Below are positions 53,401 through 64,000 of a stretch of DNA of 64,000 bases, in pieces. The translations under genes were made by a program, and so were the position numbers. Origin of the DNA: Temnothorax longispinosus (Eukaryota > Arthropoda > Insecta > Hymenoptera > Formicidae); assembly GCF_030848805.1 (NCBI RefSeq), contig NC_092362.1, forward strand, positions 23,197,020-23,261,019, given 5' to 3'. Each line of letters begins with the position of its first letter. The stretch's first letter is position 1. A model generated the notes under the pieces. It made no database searches and was not told the origin of the DNA. It saw nothing but the letters and a program-made list of their open reading frames with translations.

Positions 53401-55854
53401 GAAAAATGGCCAAACAGATCGTTGAATTACATATATTTCTCGAGCATTGCATATTTTCTCCTTTACTGTTGAATTATATAAGTTCGCATTAATTTAAGAT
53501 AGTTTTTTATTTACATAATTATATAAAAATGAGCTAGTTGTTTCTATCGGTATTGGTATTTAACGTATCATGAGGGAGACTTTTAACGCCAAACTTGTGT
53601 ATAGAATTTAGAAAGAGAATTAGAATTTATTTTATTTCAAAATTCTACTAGGCTTTTAACTATAAATTGTCTTAAATGTATGTGTATTGATTGTATATGT
53701 ATTATGTATATACATTACACATACATATACAGTATATATGTGTAATACTTTGTATTACATGTATATATACATATTGATTTGCTCGACGTCAAAACTCATA
53801 TCTTTCGCCTGGGACGAAATGCTTTCGCTCGAGTGAAACTCTTTCGCGGAAGAAAGCGAGAAATGGTCTTTCAGGCGTCCCTTGTACGCGTCAATCGCAG
53901 TGGAAAAATTAAACATCTCTGGCATTATCGCTGGCGTATACAGTTTGCCGAGGAAGAAAAGAAAAGCGGATGAGGCAGAAACATCCATTGACCCGCTCCC
54001 CCAATCGCCGCCACATTTATCGCGCCATTCGTCGAATCGTGCGTAAGCTCTTCCGCCGATAGCAGGAAGCATTCCTTCGTCCCGATACCAATACTTCCCG
54101 TATATCGGCGTCACGCTCCACCGGCGTATCGGTGAAAATAGAAGAAAGCTTCGCTCGAGGCTCGGCGGCGGATGCGACTGAAAATTCCAAGTTCTCACGT
54201 ATACCCGATTCTGGCTGGTCCACGTGCCAGCTGCGGTTCTACACACAAGGACCGTGGTCCTCGAGGGGGACAAACAATCGGTATCAGAGCAAGCTGCCAA
54301 CTTCCAATGTCGGGGAACGTCGAGTGCAAACTTCGATATTGACCGTTCTGTTTTTCATCCGCACAGGCAAGTGGATACTTTTATTGTTTTTATCTTGGGA
54401 CAAGTATCTTAGCTTGCTAACGTCGGTGACCTTTTATTAGAATATCTTGAGAGCCGCGCATGCACATGTCGCGGGGAAAAGTATCGTCGATTCGTTATCG
54501 CGGCTTCGTAATCGATCTTGGAACGGATTGAACTCCTCTTTCACCGAGCTCACTGTAGGATGCATTAATTGCTCGTAAACGCAATTCTTCCAGGACTACT
54601 TTCCGGGGGCCGCTGTAGCATAATAAAGTGCATATCCATCATCCCCCTACCCAACCCGCTTCTCTCAATCTTCCTCAATCCCCCCCCGCATTACTTCCCT
54701 GTCCGCCTCTATCTCTCGTGTCGCTGCATCGACGTCGCTTCTTCCGTTGCGGCGGCAAAAGGAAGAGGGGGGCCATTGCGACTGAGGGAAATCGCGCGGG
54801 CGGGCGGGCGTCCGGGCGGGGAAGGGAAAAAGCACACCCAACGCAATCTCACACGCTGTGGAGAAGCGATACTCTCGCGCGTCAGACTTCCCAGGAAATC
54901 TCCTCCGGGAATCTTCGCCGCGGGACACCTGCGCGCGCGGAGATCTCCTCCCTTGAGATCCGGGAAAACTGGGAACGCGGCTGTATATATGTGTAATATA
55001 TATGTGCGCGTGCGCCTGTATGTGTTTGTACGCGCGAATGCCGCGTCCTCGTGTATGTGCGGAGAGCGTCAGGGATACGGGGGATATCCTTCTCAGCATC
55101 GGTGTTAGCCGAAGGAAGAGCGAGGGAGATCCCGGAGATCGATTGATCGCCCGGCCCGATCGTCGGGGCGGATCAGCGAGAGCGAGAGAGCGTCACGGGC
55201 AAAAATGCGAGCCATATTCGATATCCGCGGTACGTTTATCGCGGCACTTTTATCGCGCGCGCGAGAGAGCCCAGACGTGTTATTGACAAGAGTGTACATT
55301 TGTTATCGAGATTGATTAAATTTGGAACGGGCGGTGGCTTAAGCGAGACACTGGAAAAGGCGATATCGGACAGATCGGAGAGGATAGATAGGGGGATTTT
55401 GCCGTGGTTTTATTGGTTGTTTATGGACCGCTGTTTCGGGGGAGGGGGGGGGGGAGGCTACCCGTAATTTGCCGAACAAACGACATTCTTCGCTGAGAAT
55501 AAACAACTGAGGAATACGATAAAATCACATTAGCATAAAATGTTTATACGATAATTTCGCCCGAGTGTATTTATCACGCTTGGAATATTTCCCCTTGGGT
55601 ATACTGTATAATTTGCAATATAATATTATTATAATTAAAGACTCTAAATTATCTTTGTTATAGCACATCTCTCACACAAATTAATATTGTGCACGATATG
55701 TATTCGTAATTTTGCTTAATATTTTGAACTTTCAAAATTATTGTATTTTGTTGCTTGTTACTAAATTAAATGAAAACTATATCATGACATATATGTATCT
55801 CCTTGTCCACTGCCGTGCACACTTAACTAATTAATTATAGTTGTTAATACGTGC
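50448..55854. other. Non-coding stretch with a strong CpG-rich island
   Basis: 50.4-51.2 kb is AT-rich. GC-richer segments lie at 51,420-51,660, 52,130-52,700 and 53,780-54,420. 54,640-55,460 is strongly CpG- and C/G-run-rich, ending in a long G tract at about 55,438-55,456. It resembles an unmethylated promoter-type island, but no downstream gene is visible. Confidence 0.5.
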
Positions 55855-56421
55855 TTGTATAACAAACGGCTAAAAACAACTACAGCGTATACAACACAAC
55901 GTATGATTATAATTACCGTAAATTATCCACGCGCGCCGTTATCCGTAGTCGTGAATAATTTTAAGTACAAACAGATATGGTTTCAACCTTTGAGATACAT
56001 GCGTTTTGCTAAATATACGTTACGAGACATTATACTAGACTTTAATTCGTTGTCCGATCTTGAAAGTCGAATATCGAAAGGAACGATATATTCGATTGAG
56101 GACAATGAGTTTGTACGCACGAGATTCTGGCGAATATTGAAGACGTTATTTCAGAAGTTGTCTGGATGTTGGATACGTTCCAACACCCTCGAAACTCAAA
56201 CTCTTCCTCTCTCGCCGTCCGAATTCTCGTGGAATTCGTTTGCGCTTGGAAATTCGTATGCATTCGATCGATTTGACCATGATCTCCTCGTTTTTCAATC
56301 CTCGATTCCTGTTGGCGTTAATAATTGCATAAATAATTCTCACCGCGAGCACAGAATCGCGCACAAAAGTGCGCCGATTTATTACCACGGCACTTGTGGT
56401 TTATCGAAAATAGTTCATTGA
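55855..56421 (+). other. Unrecognised open reading frame, 188 codons
   Basis: This is the longest open frame in the window. It lies in mixed-composition DNA just after a CpG-rich island (54.6-55.5 kb). The first in-frame ATG is about 16 codons in, giving about 172 residues. The translation has no recognisable domain, signal peptide or convincing membrane segment, and no obvious splice pattern marks it as an exon. It may be chance or a lineage-specific gene. Confidence 0.15.
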
Positions 56422-59400
56422 CCGGACTACTTGAGAAAATAAAAATTCGCTGCCGATCGTATTTAAATAATTAAATAACTAAAATGTTTATCAAAATGTA
56501 ATTAAAAGTATCAAAGTATTATAATATAAATTAAATCGAATCGAAAGTTTATTTTCAACAAATATTAAAAAACTTTTAGTAAGTTAAATTTTTTCTCGTA
56601 TTTTTGTAGATTTTAGTTTTTCTCAGGTTTCCCGACAGACCTGAAAAAAATATTTTGGCTCGTTGGGAATAGAAAAATATTGAGAAATTGTGACGTATGA
56701 AATGTTTACTTTTCAAGTCAAATCATTACACATAATAATAAAATGCAGTATAAACATATAGATATTTATTATTTTTTAAAAGTTTATTTTAATACTATTT
56801 CTTAATAAATTTAATGTTTTCTATAAAGTAATCAAATATTATTATTTTTAAACATGCATTTAATATTGATAATTTATTTTAGCTTTCTTAAATATAACGT
56901 AATACATTTTTAGTAAAATATTAATTTAAGAAAATGATACGTATTTCTTCTATTTATATGAAATTGTTTTTATGCACTAAATTACTAGAAAAAATAATAA
57001 TAACATTGAAACATCGATGATGCATTGATTTTCTATTCATCAAGATATCTATCTTGAGAGACTATTCGTTATATCCTTTTGGATATCATACATCCAGATT
57101 GAAGAAAATAAAAAAAATATTTTAAAAAATATCTTATTCTTCTTCAATATATCGCGAAAGTGAGAAAAAGCTGGACCATCATAAATCGTTTTTTTTTCCG
57201 AAGGGCTCGAAAAGAGTAGATATCCGGAAGTTTTCCGATAGCTTCATACGTTTGCTTTTGGCATCCAATTGTCGTAAGTTCACGCCTCCTTAACCTTTTA
57301 ACTTTGGCCATATCGGCCCCCTCGCGTTTCAATGAAATCGTTATCCGCGGAGGTATCGAGAATCCGCGGATCAAAAATTTTCCCAGCATTAAACTTTCAA
57401 ATAATTTTCCTTCTCATTAAAATCAGGTTCCCGGGTATAATAAAGGTTCATGCAATGGTAGTTCGTGCTGTTACTTAGTTTCGCGATGTTCTCTCATAAA
57501 CAGGAACTGTTTTTCAGGGGCTGAAACGCCGCTTCTGTTATACGTTTATTACCCCGTCGAAATTGCAGATTATTTCTTGCCATGGAATCTGATTATTTAT
57601 TCTTTTCGCTTTTCGCGATAACAGCCTAGCGAACTGTTTTAAAGCTTCATTATGCGCTCGGAGAACGGTCGAGTTTATCGCGCTAATTAAATGCAAAATT
57701 CTCATTTCGATTTCTGTTACTTTGTAACCAAACTGTTACGTGTTTCCATTAATAATAGCCTACGGGTTTTATGCATAAAAATTAGAAGAATGTTACTTAC
57801 ATGAATCTCATTATCGTATACATTCTGAACCTAACTGCAACATAATGTAGAAATATTCATTTAGGGAAAATGCGGTATATAAAGAGTTTGTAAAACTCCC
57901 ACGCTTTTCGATACTCGTATATAAGAAGCAATAAACATGAAGTAACCGTGGGCGGATTGTCTCGCCGGAAATATAACTTTCACGGACAATGTTTTATCTT
58001 GCGAGACACGAATGGTTTCGAAGTTTGCAAATTGATTCCACCGCCGGATATATGTTGCACACCGGTTTCGTATCCGTTCTGTAAGATCTATAAAGAAAAC
58101 CGTAGCCTTCCCAGAGGGAGAAGAACTGTGCGGAATGCCAAGAGAAGGAATGCATCAACGTACAAAATATTTTGCACACAGATCACGAAACGTAAGGTCA
58201 GCCCTAAACCACTTGCAATTTAAAGACGCCAATGGGGGCAATAGGGGGTTTTCGAAAAGAAGATAAAGCGAATAGGTGCCGCAGCGCTACATGGCAATAC
58301 CCGAAAGCCGGATTCTCAGCTTGCAGCTAAAGCACAAGATGCACTTTATACTTGCCTGAAGTTTTCGGAAAGGCGAATGCGCGGAATGCATACAGAAAAT
58401 AGTCCGCCAATGACCCTTTCTATATATTACAAATAAAGACAAATAGTGTTTTCTTTTTTCGAGCAATTGCAAGTTTGCATATGTGCAAAGAAGATTTAAA
58501 CAGAAATTGGTAATAATTAGATTTTGGAAATAATACTAAATGATTTATACATATATTTGTTATTTGTTATAGAGTTTTTAAAATTAGTCAATTATATATG
58601 TATATAAAAATTTGTAATTTTATAAGACGAACGTAAGGGACCGTGACGGGGTCAGCGAATCGCCCGGAAGGAAGCCGAGTTTGAAGAATCTAGTAAGGCT
58701 CGGAGATACCGGGTGGTAGCGGGGTAGAGATGGGTCGTCGGAGAGAGGGATAAATTCATTGAAGTGGATAACTGCATTGTGCCAGGAACACTGCAGGAAC
58801 ACATCCGATTATTGGGAAGACAGGATTTCGGCATTTCTTTACCGCCTGGCCGGCTGCCAGAGGATGTTGTTTCCTGTCGTCGGAGGCCGCTGGCTCGGAA
58901 GAATCGGTACGGTTATTGAAATAATGCACTTTTATCGCTCCTTCAGGGCTTTCTCCTCGCGCTGTTGCCTCATTGAGCCTGATGTCGGCAGGTACCACTA
59001 CGGGCGAGGTTGGAAAGTAGTGTTTAAAGTATGGTCTTGGGAATTTTTCACAATAGAATAACCCATGATACATTTAGCGTTGCGGTATGTATGTAATATA
59101 TATCAAATTTTTTATATTCTTTTATACGTAGGATTTTTATAGAAAGATGGTCATATAATTCTTCATGTGCTCTACTTCAACCATCTCTTTCTTCAATATA
59201 TACGTGTGTATATATTGAATACGTGTGTATACCATTAGTCCGCACTAATGGTTCGAGAATGCTTAATAACAACTACTTGTTTGAAAGAGGTTTGAGGCTG
59301 CAGAGTCCTTTCACTATTGAAATTCTTGCCTGTGAGAAGTGGTCTGCAAGAGAAGAAGATGAAGAAGAAGGATGTGCGGCGGTGGAGGAGCAAAACCCGA

Positions 59401-62400
59401 AGAGACAAAGTTGAGCGTACGTAATCCGTCCTCAAGCTCGCTGAAGCTACGTTGCGGTGTTCTTCGCCCGTCTGTTCGTCCACCTTTGAGACTATACTTT
59501 GAAGCTATTTCCTGTACATACTGTAAAGTATGTTCTAGTGTTAGCTAGATGGATAGTTTGCGTGAAGAGCAAATATGGCGGAAGATCGAATATATTTTAT
59601 ATTTGATATTTTGCGTTGCCGGCATAGATAAGAATATATCTTTCATGGTATAACATTCTTTTAAATATATGCATCTAATTATTGTCTATGACAAATAAAA
59701 TGAATAAAAATTAACAAAAATAATGAAAACTAACGCGATTAAAAAAGCATATTACGTATAAAATTAAAAAATTCTTTTCTAAATTACTTATAATTAATTT
59801 TTTAAGTTATAAATAGATTAAGATACTTTTCTTCTTTTAAATCTTTTATACGTAGCATTTACTTATATTATTTTCGTATTTTTGTAATTTACAGTTATAT
59901 CTAGGAGGGTTTTGTTGCTTTCAAATGATAAAAAAATTAAATACATTCAACTTTACTTAATTTCTTTTGCTACTTTTAAATCTTTGTTACCTTTATTCTT
60001 GATGATAGCGTCGTAATGCTTTAAAACGCAGAAAGTTTCTATTCCTTGACACATTAGAAATGTTAAAAAAATAAGTTCGTATCTCTGCAGCGCATGGTTG
60101 CGATTTACGTGTAACATTAAGTTTCGCCACAAATGTATCTCGCGATTGCAATCTCTTGTCCCATCGTCTCGTTCACTTTCGACTTGTTCGCTGCATCTAT
60201 TCACTTTTTCTTTATCTTTAAGCGACGCCGCTGTCGCTTCTCTTGAATGCGGAATGGATTAACTGTGCTTAACTTTATCGCCTCGGGTTGCGCAGCGATG
60301 CCCTCCTCCTTTCGCACTTCCTGTTGCTCACGCGAAGAGGCTTTACAAGAATCTCATTTCCAGACTGTATAGTTTCCGGCAACGTGCAATCCGTAGTCAT
60401 CTCCTTCGCACACGCACATACACATGCGTACGTGCACTCTATGGGGAGTTACATTCGAAAGAGACGGTGGAAACGTTGCGTTATTTGGTTGCGTAACGAT
60501 TATTGGCGCGATCGGTCGTGAGGACTCAGCGCGAAAATGTAGATGGCGGAAATGATGAAGGGACCGCGGAATTGCATGTCCATTTGATGGTGCGGTGCGT
60601 TCTAATTAATGATTAATTCCGAAATTCGTCGAATCGAATTTGCGATGCTAGAAATAGGTCGTTGGTCGCGTTAGTCTTTGAGCGGCTGCGCCGCGCCGGT
60701 GCTGTGAATTCTAACAGAGATCTTACATACCCAAATCGCTCACTTAAATTTGCAAACTGTTGACTTTTGCGGTGGTGCAATTAGATAGCAAAAGCTTCAT
60801 TTTTTTTTTGTTTATTTAAAAGTGAGTAATGTTTGTTTATTACTAAAGCTGCATCGTGTTATAGATATCGCTATACTATATAAACACGTTAATATTATAT
60901 ATGCACGATTAATTATCGTACTTTTTATTTTATCAATTAAATAATAAAATGGTGGTTTATTTTAGGGAGAATAGCGTATAGATTCATATTTAGAAATAGG
61001 GAAAGAGAATATACAAGGGTCGAAATATAGCCATTAGATGAGTAGAAATGGCGCTAAGGCTATTCGGCGGTTCCATACAATATTTAAATCAGCGGTTTAT
61101 ATATGTGAAGAAAATGAATAATATATTCTGAATAATGTAATGTAGTGTATTCTGCTTTTGTCGTAAATTGTCGTAAATTACTTGTTACTCTATGGAAGAT
61201 ACCAATTCCATTTGTTTGATTACAAAAGAATATTTAAATTAGCGGAATCTTTGCAATTTTAAAAGTTTGTGAAACTTCCTCAGCTCATCTTATTATTTAT
61301 TACAAAAAATAGATTAATTTAGAAGATACTTTGAAAGGAAGAAAAACTATCAATAGTCAAATAACTACAAAATTATTTGAAATAAACTAAATAAGTATTT
61401 TTAATAAAAGTTGTTTCCTGCTATGTTTATATCTAAATTAACTGTTTACTATTATTAAATTTAAAAATATTGTACAGTAAGTACACAAACTATCTTGAAG
61501 GGGACATTCCTTAGCTTATTTTAAGAAGAAAAGATCCTATAAACATCCTAAACTAATTTGTTTTCAAAATACAGGATGACAAAGTTATAAAAAAAAAATC
61601 GAAAATCTGGAAAACGTTTAAAAATATTTTATTTAAATCCGCTTTGCGTATATGGTATTAAGAACTATTTTTCAGTAGGTACCAGATGAAACATTTTTAG
61701 ATCCACCAGGGACGTATGGGTAATCATATTAAGCTTTTTAATGAATAAAAAAATGGTATATCACTATTTTTTCCAAGTTTAATCTTTTTTTTTAATTTCG
61801 AACTAAAACTCTACAAAAACTACCTCTTGTGTTTTTTTTAAACAATGGACCGCTTTTAAGTTAAAGCAAATATTTAGTTACTTTAATTTTCTTTTTGGTT
61901 ATATACTATTGTTTTTCACTTTTTTTCGTTTGTAATAACACAGACTGTTCTGTAATAAAAAGTGAGGCTATATTTAGTTTTTAATTTCAATTTTTACCTT
62001 AACTTACAACGATATTAGACGCTCCTAAAAAAAAATGGCATCGTGCCGTGCTTAATTTGTTTAGTGTGTTACACCTCTGAGATGGCGATTATATTGTTGA
62101 CACAGGATCTTGTGTGAATTATATAAATAATGCAAGCTTTGCATTCGACAAATGAATTAAAGAGAAATTAACAAGGAGTCGCCGTGCGGAAATGAATAAT
62201 AATGGATGCGTAAATAATCATAAAATAATAAAGACGAAGCACGATGAAACAACGGCCGTAATAATCCTCCTGTTGCGAACGTTCGATATCACGTTTTACG
62301 TAGCGACAGCGTAAGTTGTTACGAGTGCCATGTGTTTTTCTATAAATTATGCACCCCTTGCCTCGGAACTTTTTTAATTAGGATGTCTGGGTTCGAGAGA

Positions 62401-63440
62401 CGAGAACAGGGATAACGTGAATTTTTCACACAGCTGGCGCGGTAAAGCGTCCCGCTTTATCGTGGATAATAACATTCGTAAGTAAGTAACTGGAGTGGCG
62501 GACGTTTGAAGTATTTTACTTCCTTCTTCGTTAACGACTTCCTCGGCGACGGCTTTTTGTTAAATCACGTTAAGCAGATTAAATGCCGTCGTCTTCCTTG
62601 TTAATATTACTGTCAAGGAAGCCACGGTTTCCTTTCACTATAAGAAGTCCTTTATATTACTTCTAGTTCTTATATATAGTAAAGCTCGTTAATTGTTATA
62701 TAAAATTTTTGTCTAATTTTCCTTATTTTTATAACGCTGTATTCTATCAATTTAAAACTATATAGAGAAAACGCGTCTTATATCCGTGTCTTTAATAGGT
62801 AATCTATCTCGAGCTCATTACAATTTGCTGAAGACAAAACAGAAAAAGTCAACTTTTACATTTCAATATTAAAAAAGATATATCAGGTACATCCGTTTTT
62901 ATAAAGAAAAAGTAATAAGAAATATGAGCAAATAGTAAATATGAACGTCGATGGTTTTGCTAAAACATGAATCCGGTTTTAATATCTCTAACGATTTCAA
63001 CAGTCAATATTCCGCTGCGCTATTTTTCCCGTTTTGACGATGCCCAATGAGAAGTCAGAGCAATGCTAGCTCGTACATGAATCTTTATCAGCAGTCCGTC
63101 TATTCATGAAAATCGTGACAGGTTCGCTCTTTTTTTTTCGGCCGGCTGTACCGCGCGCACTGCGAAACATCACGAATGAGCTCTTCGTGTTCGTCCTCGA
63201 CTCGTTCGCGCTGCAACGGCGCGTAACGAAAGAGGAAAAGCGTTTCATACTGGCAATAAATAATAACGAATCCATGCGGTCAATGTGTCTCGTGACCGAT
63301 ATTCCCCATTTTCCACTTTTCATTTTTCTCGCTTTTCTTCCTCTTTCTTCCGCGCGCTTGTTTGTAGCCAGTCAGAAATGCGAGAATGGATGTTGAGCGT
63401 GGACGAATTTACGAAATATCAAATATAGTTATACTATCGA
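56422..63440. other. Non-coding stretch
   Basis: AT-rich DNA with GC-richer islands at about 57,940-58,400, 58,620-59,040, 59,230-59,490, 60,220-60,720 and 63,100-63,400. 61,490-62,060 resembles an old interspersed repeat in texture (A- and T-runs with short conserved-looking GC words), but no termini could be defined. No coding exon was recognised. Confidence 0.5.
59231..59250. repeat. Short hairpin
   Basis: CCATTAGT and ACTAATGG form 8-bp perfect arms around a 4-base loop. Confidence 0.45.
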
Positions 63441-63754
63441 AAACTATCCTTAACTCATATTGCTTTTTTTTAGTATACTGATTTAGTATATAGTACTGAT
63501 TTAAATTCGGGAATACTTGTAAATACAATTTTTTATCGTAAAAATTTTCTCATTACGAATTATTAGTTATTTGCCAGACACGTTTTTATATTTAATAAAA
63601 ACTATCCTTAACTCATATTGCTCTTTTTTAGTATACCGACTTAGTAGTACTGATTTAAATTCGAGAATATTTGCAAATACAATTTTCTATCGCAAATTCA
63701 TTCTCTTATTACGAATTGTTAGCTATTTGCTAGGCATGTTTTTATATTTAATAG
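63441..63754. repeat. Tandem duplication, two units of about 158 bp
   Basis: Unit 1 starts AAACTATCCTTAACTCATAT at 63441. Unit 2 starts with the same sequence at 63599. Both continue through shared blocks (ACTGATTTAAATTCG, ATTACGAATT) to TTTTTATATTTAATA, with scattered substitutions and small indels. No coding meaning is seen. Confidence 0.85.
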
Positions 63755-64000
63755 AATAACACTGTTGATTTACTTTTATTCCGCAATGCAATGCATGTAT
63801 AAATTAAATTTTGTCCATTTAGTAAGCACAATTTGTACAAACATGATAGATTTCATTCTTTGTTTCAACATCGGAAAACAAAACAATTGTCGTGACAAAG
63901 CATTTTTGTAGAAATAATATTTTAAATTTCTGCCAAGCTCATCTAAAACTCTCTCTACAACATGTAGCGACGAAAAAGTGTTTTAAATAATAACGAGTTA

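Noticed and set aside
53755..54300. Long overlapping open frames on both strands (181 codons on minus, about 100 on plus)
   Set aside because: The translations show no known domain, and both strands and several frames are open at once, which fits GC-rich composition with few stop codons.
54569..55108. 179-codon plus-strand frame and 144-codon minus-strand frame
   Set aside because: They lie in a CpG/C-run island; the residues are dominated by Arg, Pro and Gly, and all frames are open. This is compositional, not coding.
1..64000. tRNA, rRNA, microRNA or CRISPR loci
   Set aside because: Scanning for B-box-like tRNA motifs, a handful of conserved insect microRNA seeds and regularly spaced direct repeats gave nothing convincing. 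By-eye scanning can miss divergent tRNAs.

Overview
The window looks like insect nuclear DNA, most likely from a hymenopteran such as an ant. It is AT-rich with CpG-rich islands, genes are sparse and split by GT-AG introns, and there are many microsatellites and small non-autonomous DNA transposons. The recognisable proteins are an insect-type ABCG half-transporter and a Dpr-type immunoglobulin exon. The hymenopteran assignment is an inference from composition and gene types, not from any species-specific marker.

Layout. Positions 1-23,642 are almost entirely non-coding, probably intergenic or long-intron sequence. They carry a nested foldback element (7,160-8,046), a 200-bp TA-flanked MITE (10,824-11,023), a second foldback (15,368-15,634), several simple repeats and a few CpG-rich islands. 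At 23,643-23,797 (+) there is one well-supported exon of a Dpr/Ig-superfamily neuronal surface protein. Its remaining exons were not found and probably lie beyond very long introns. Positions 23,798-38,270 are again non-coding as far as can be seen.

The densest part is 38,270-50,450. A complete 11-exon ABCG half-transporter gene runs on the minus strand from 47,014 to 40,104. All exon junctions could be phased, giving 618 codons, and intron 1 appears to use a GC donor. Around and inside it sit a 908-bp TA-flanked element (38,275-39,182), a double hairpin (39,772-39,954), a 912-bp related element inside intron 1 (44,920-45,831), a decayed hAT/ZMYM1-like transposase (47,889-48,772), an 876-bp near-perfect palindrome (49,119-49,994) and a single isolated ABCG exon (50,173-50,447). 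That exon appears to be the remnant of a second, minus-strand ABCG copy.

Positions 50,450-64,000 are non-coding apart from one unrecognised open frame (55,855-56,421). They end in a 158-bp tandem duplication. There is no operon, CRISPR array, rRNA or recognisable tRNA. The main biological content is one intact lipid/xenobiotic-type transporter gene in a transposon-rich neighbourhood beside a broken paralogue, plus one exon of a synaptic recognition protein. The most unusual structures are the two related TA-flanked elements with internal echoes of their termini, the large palindrome and the nested foldback.
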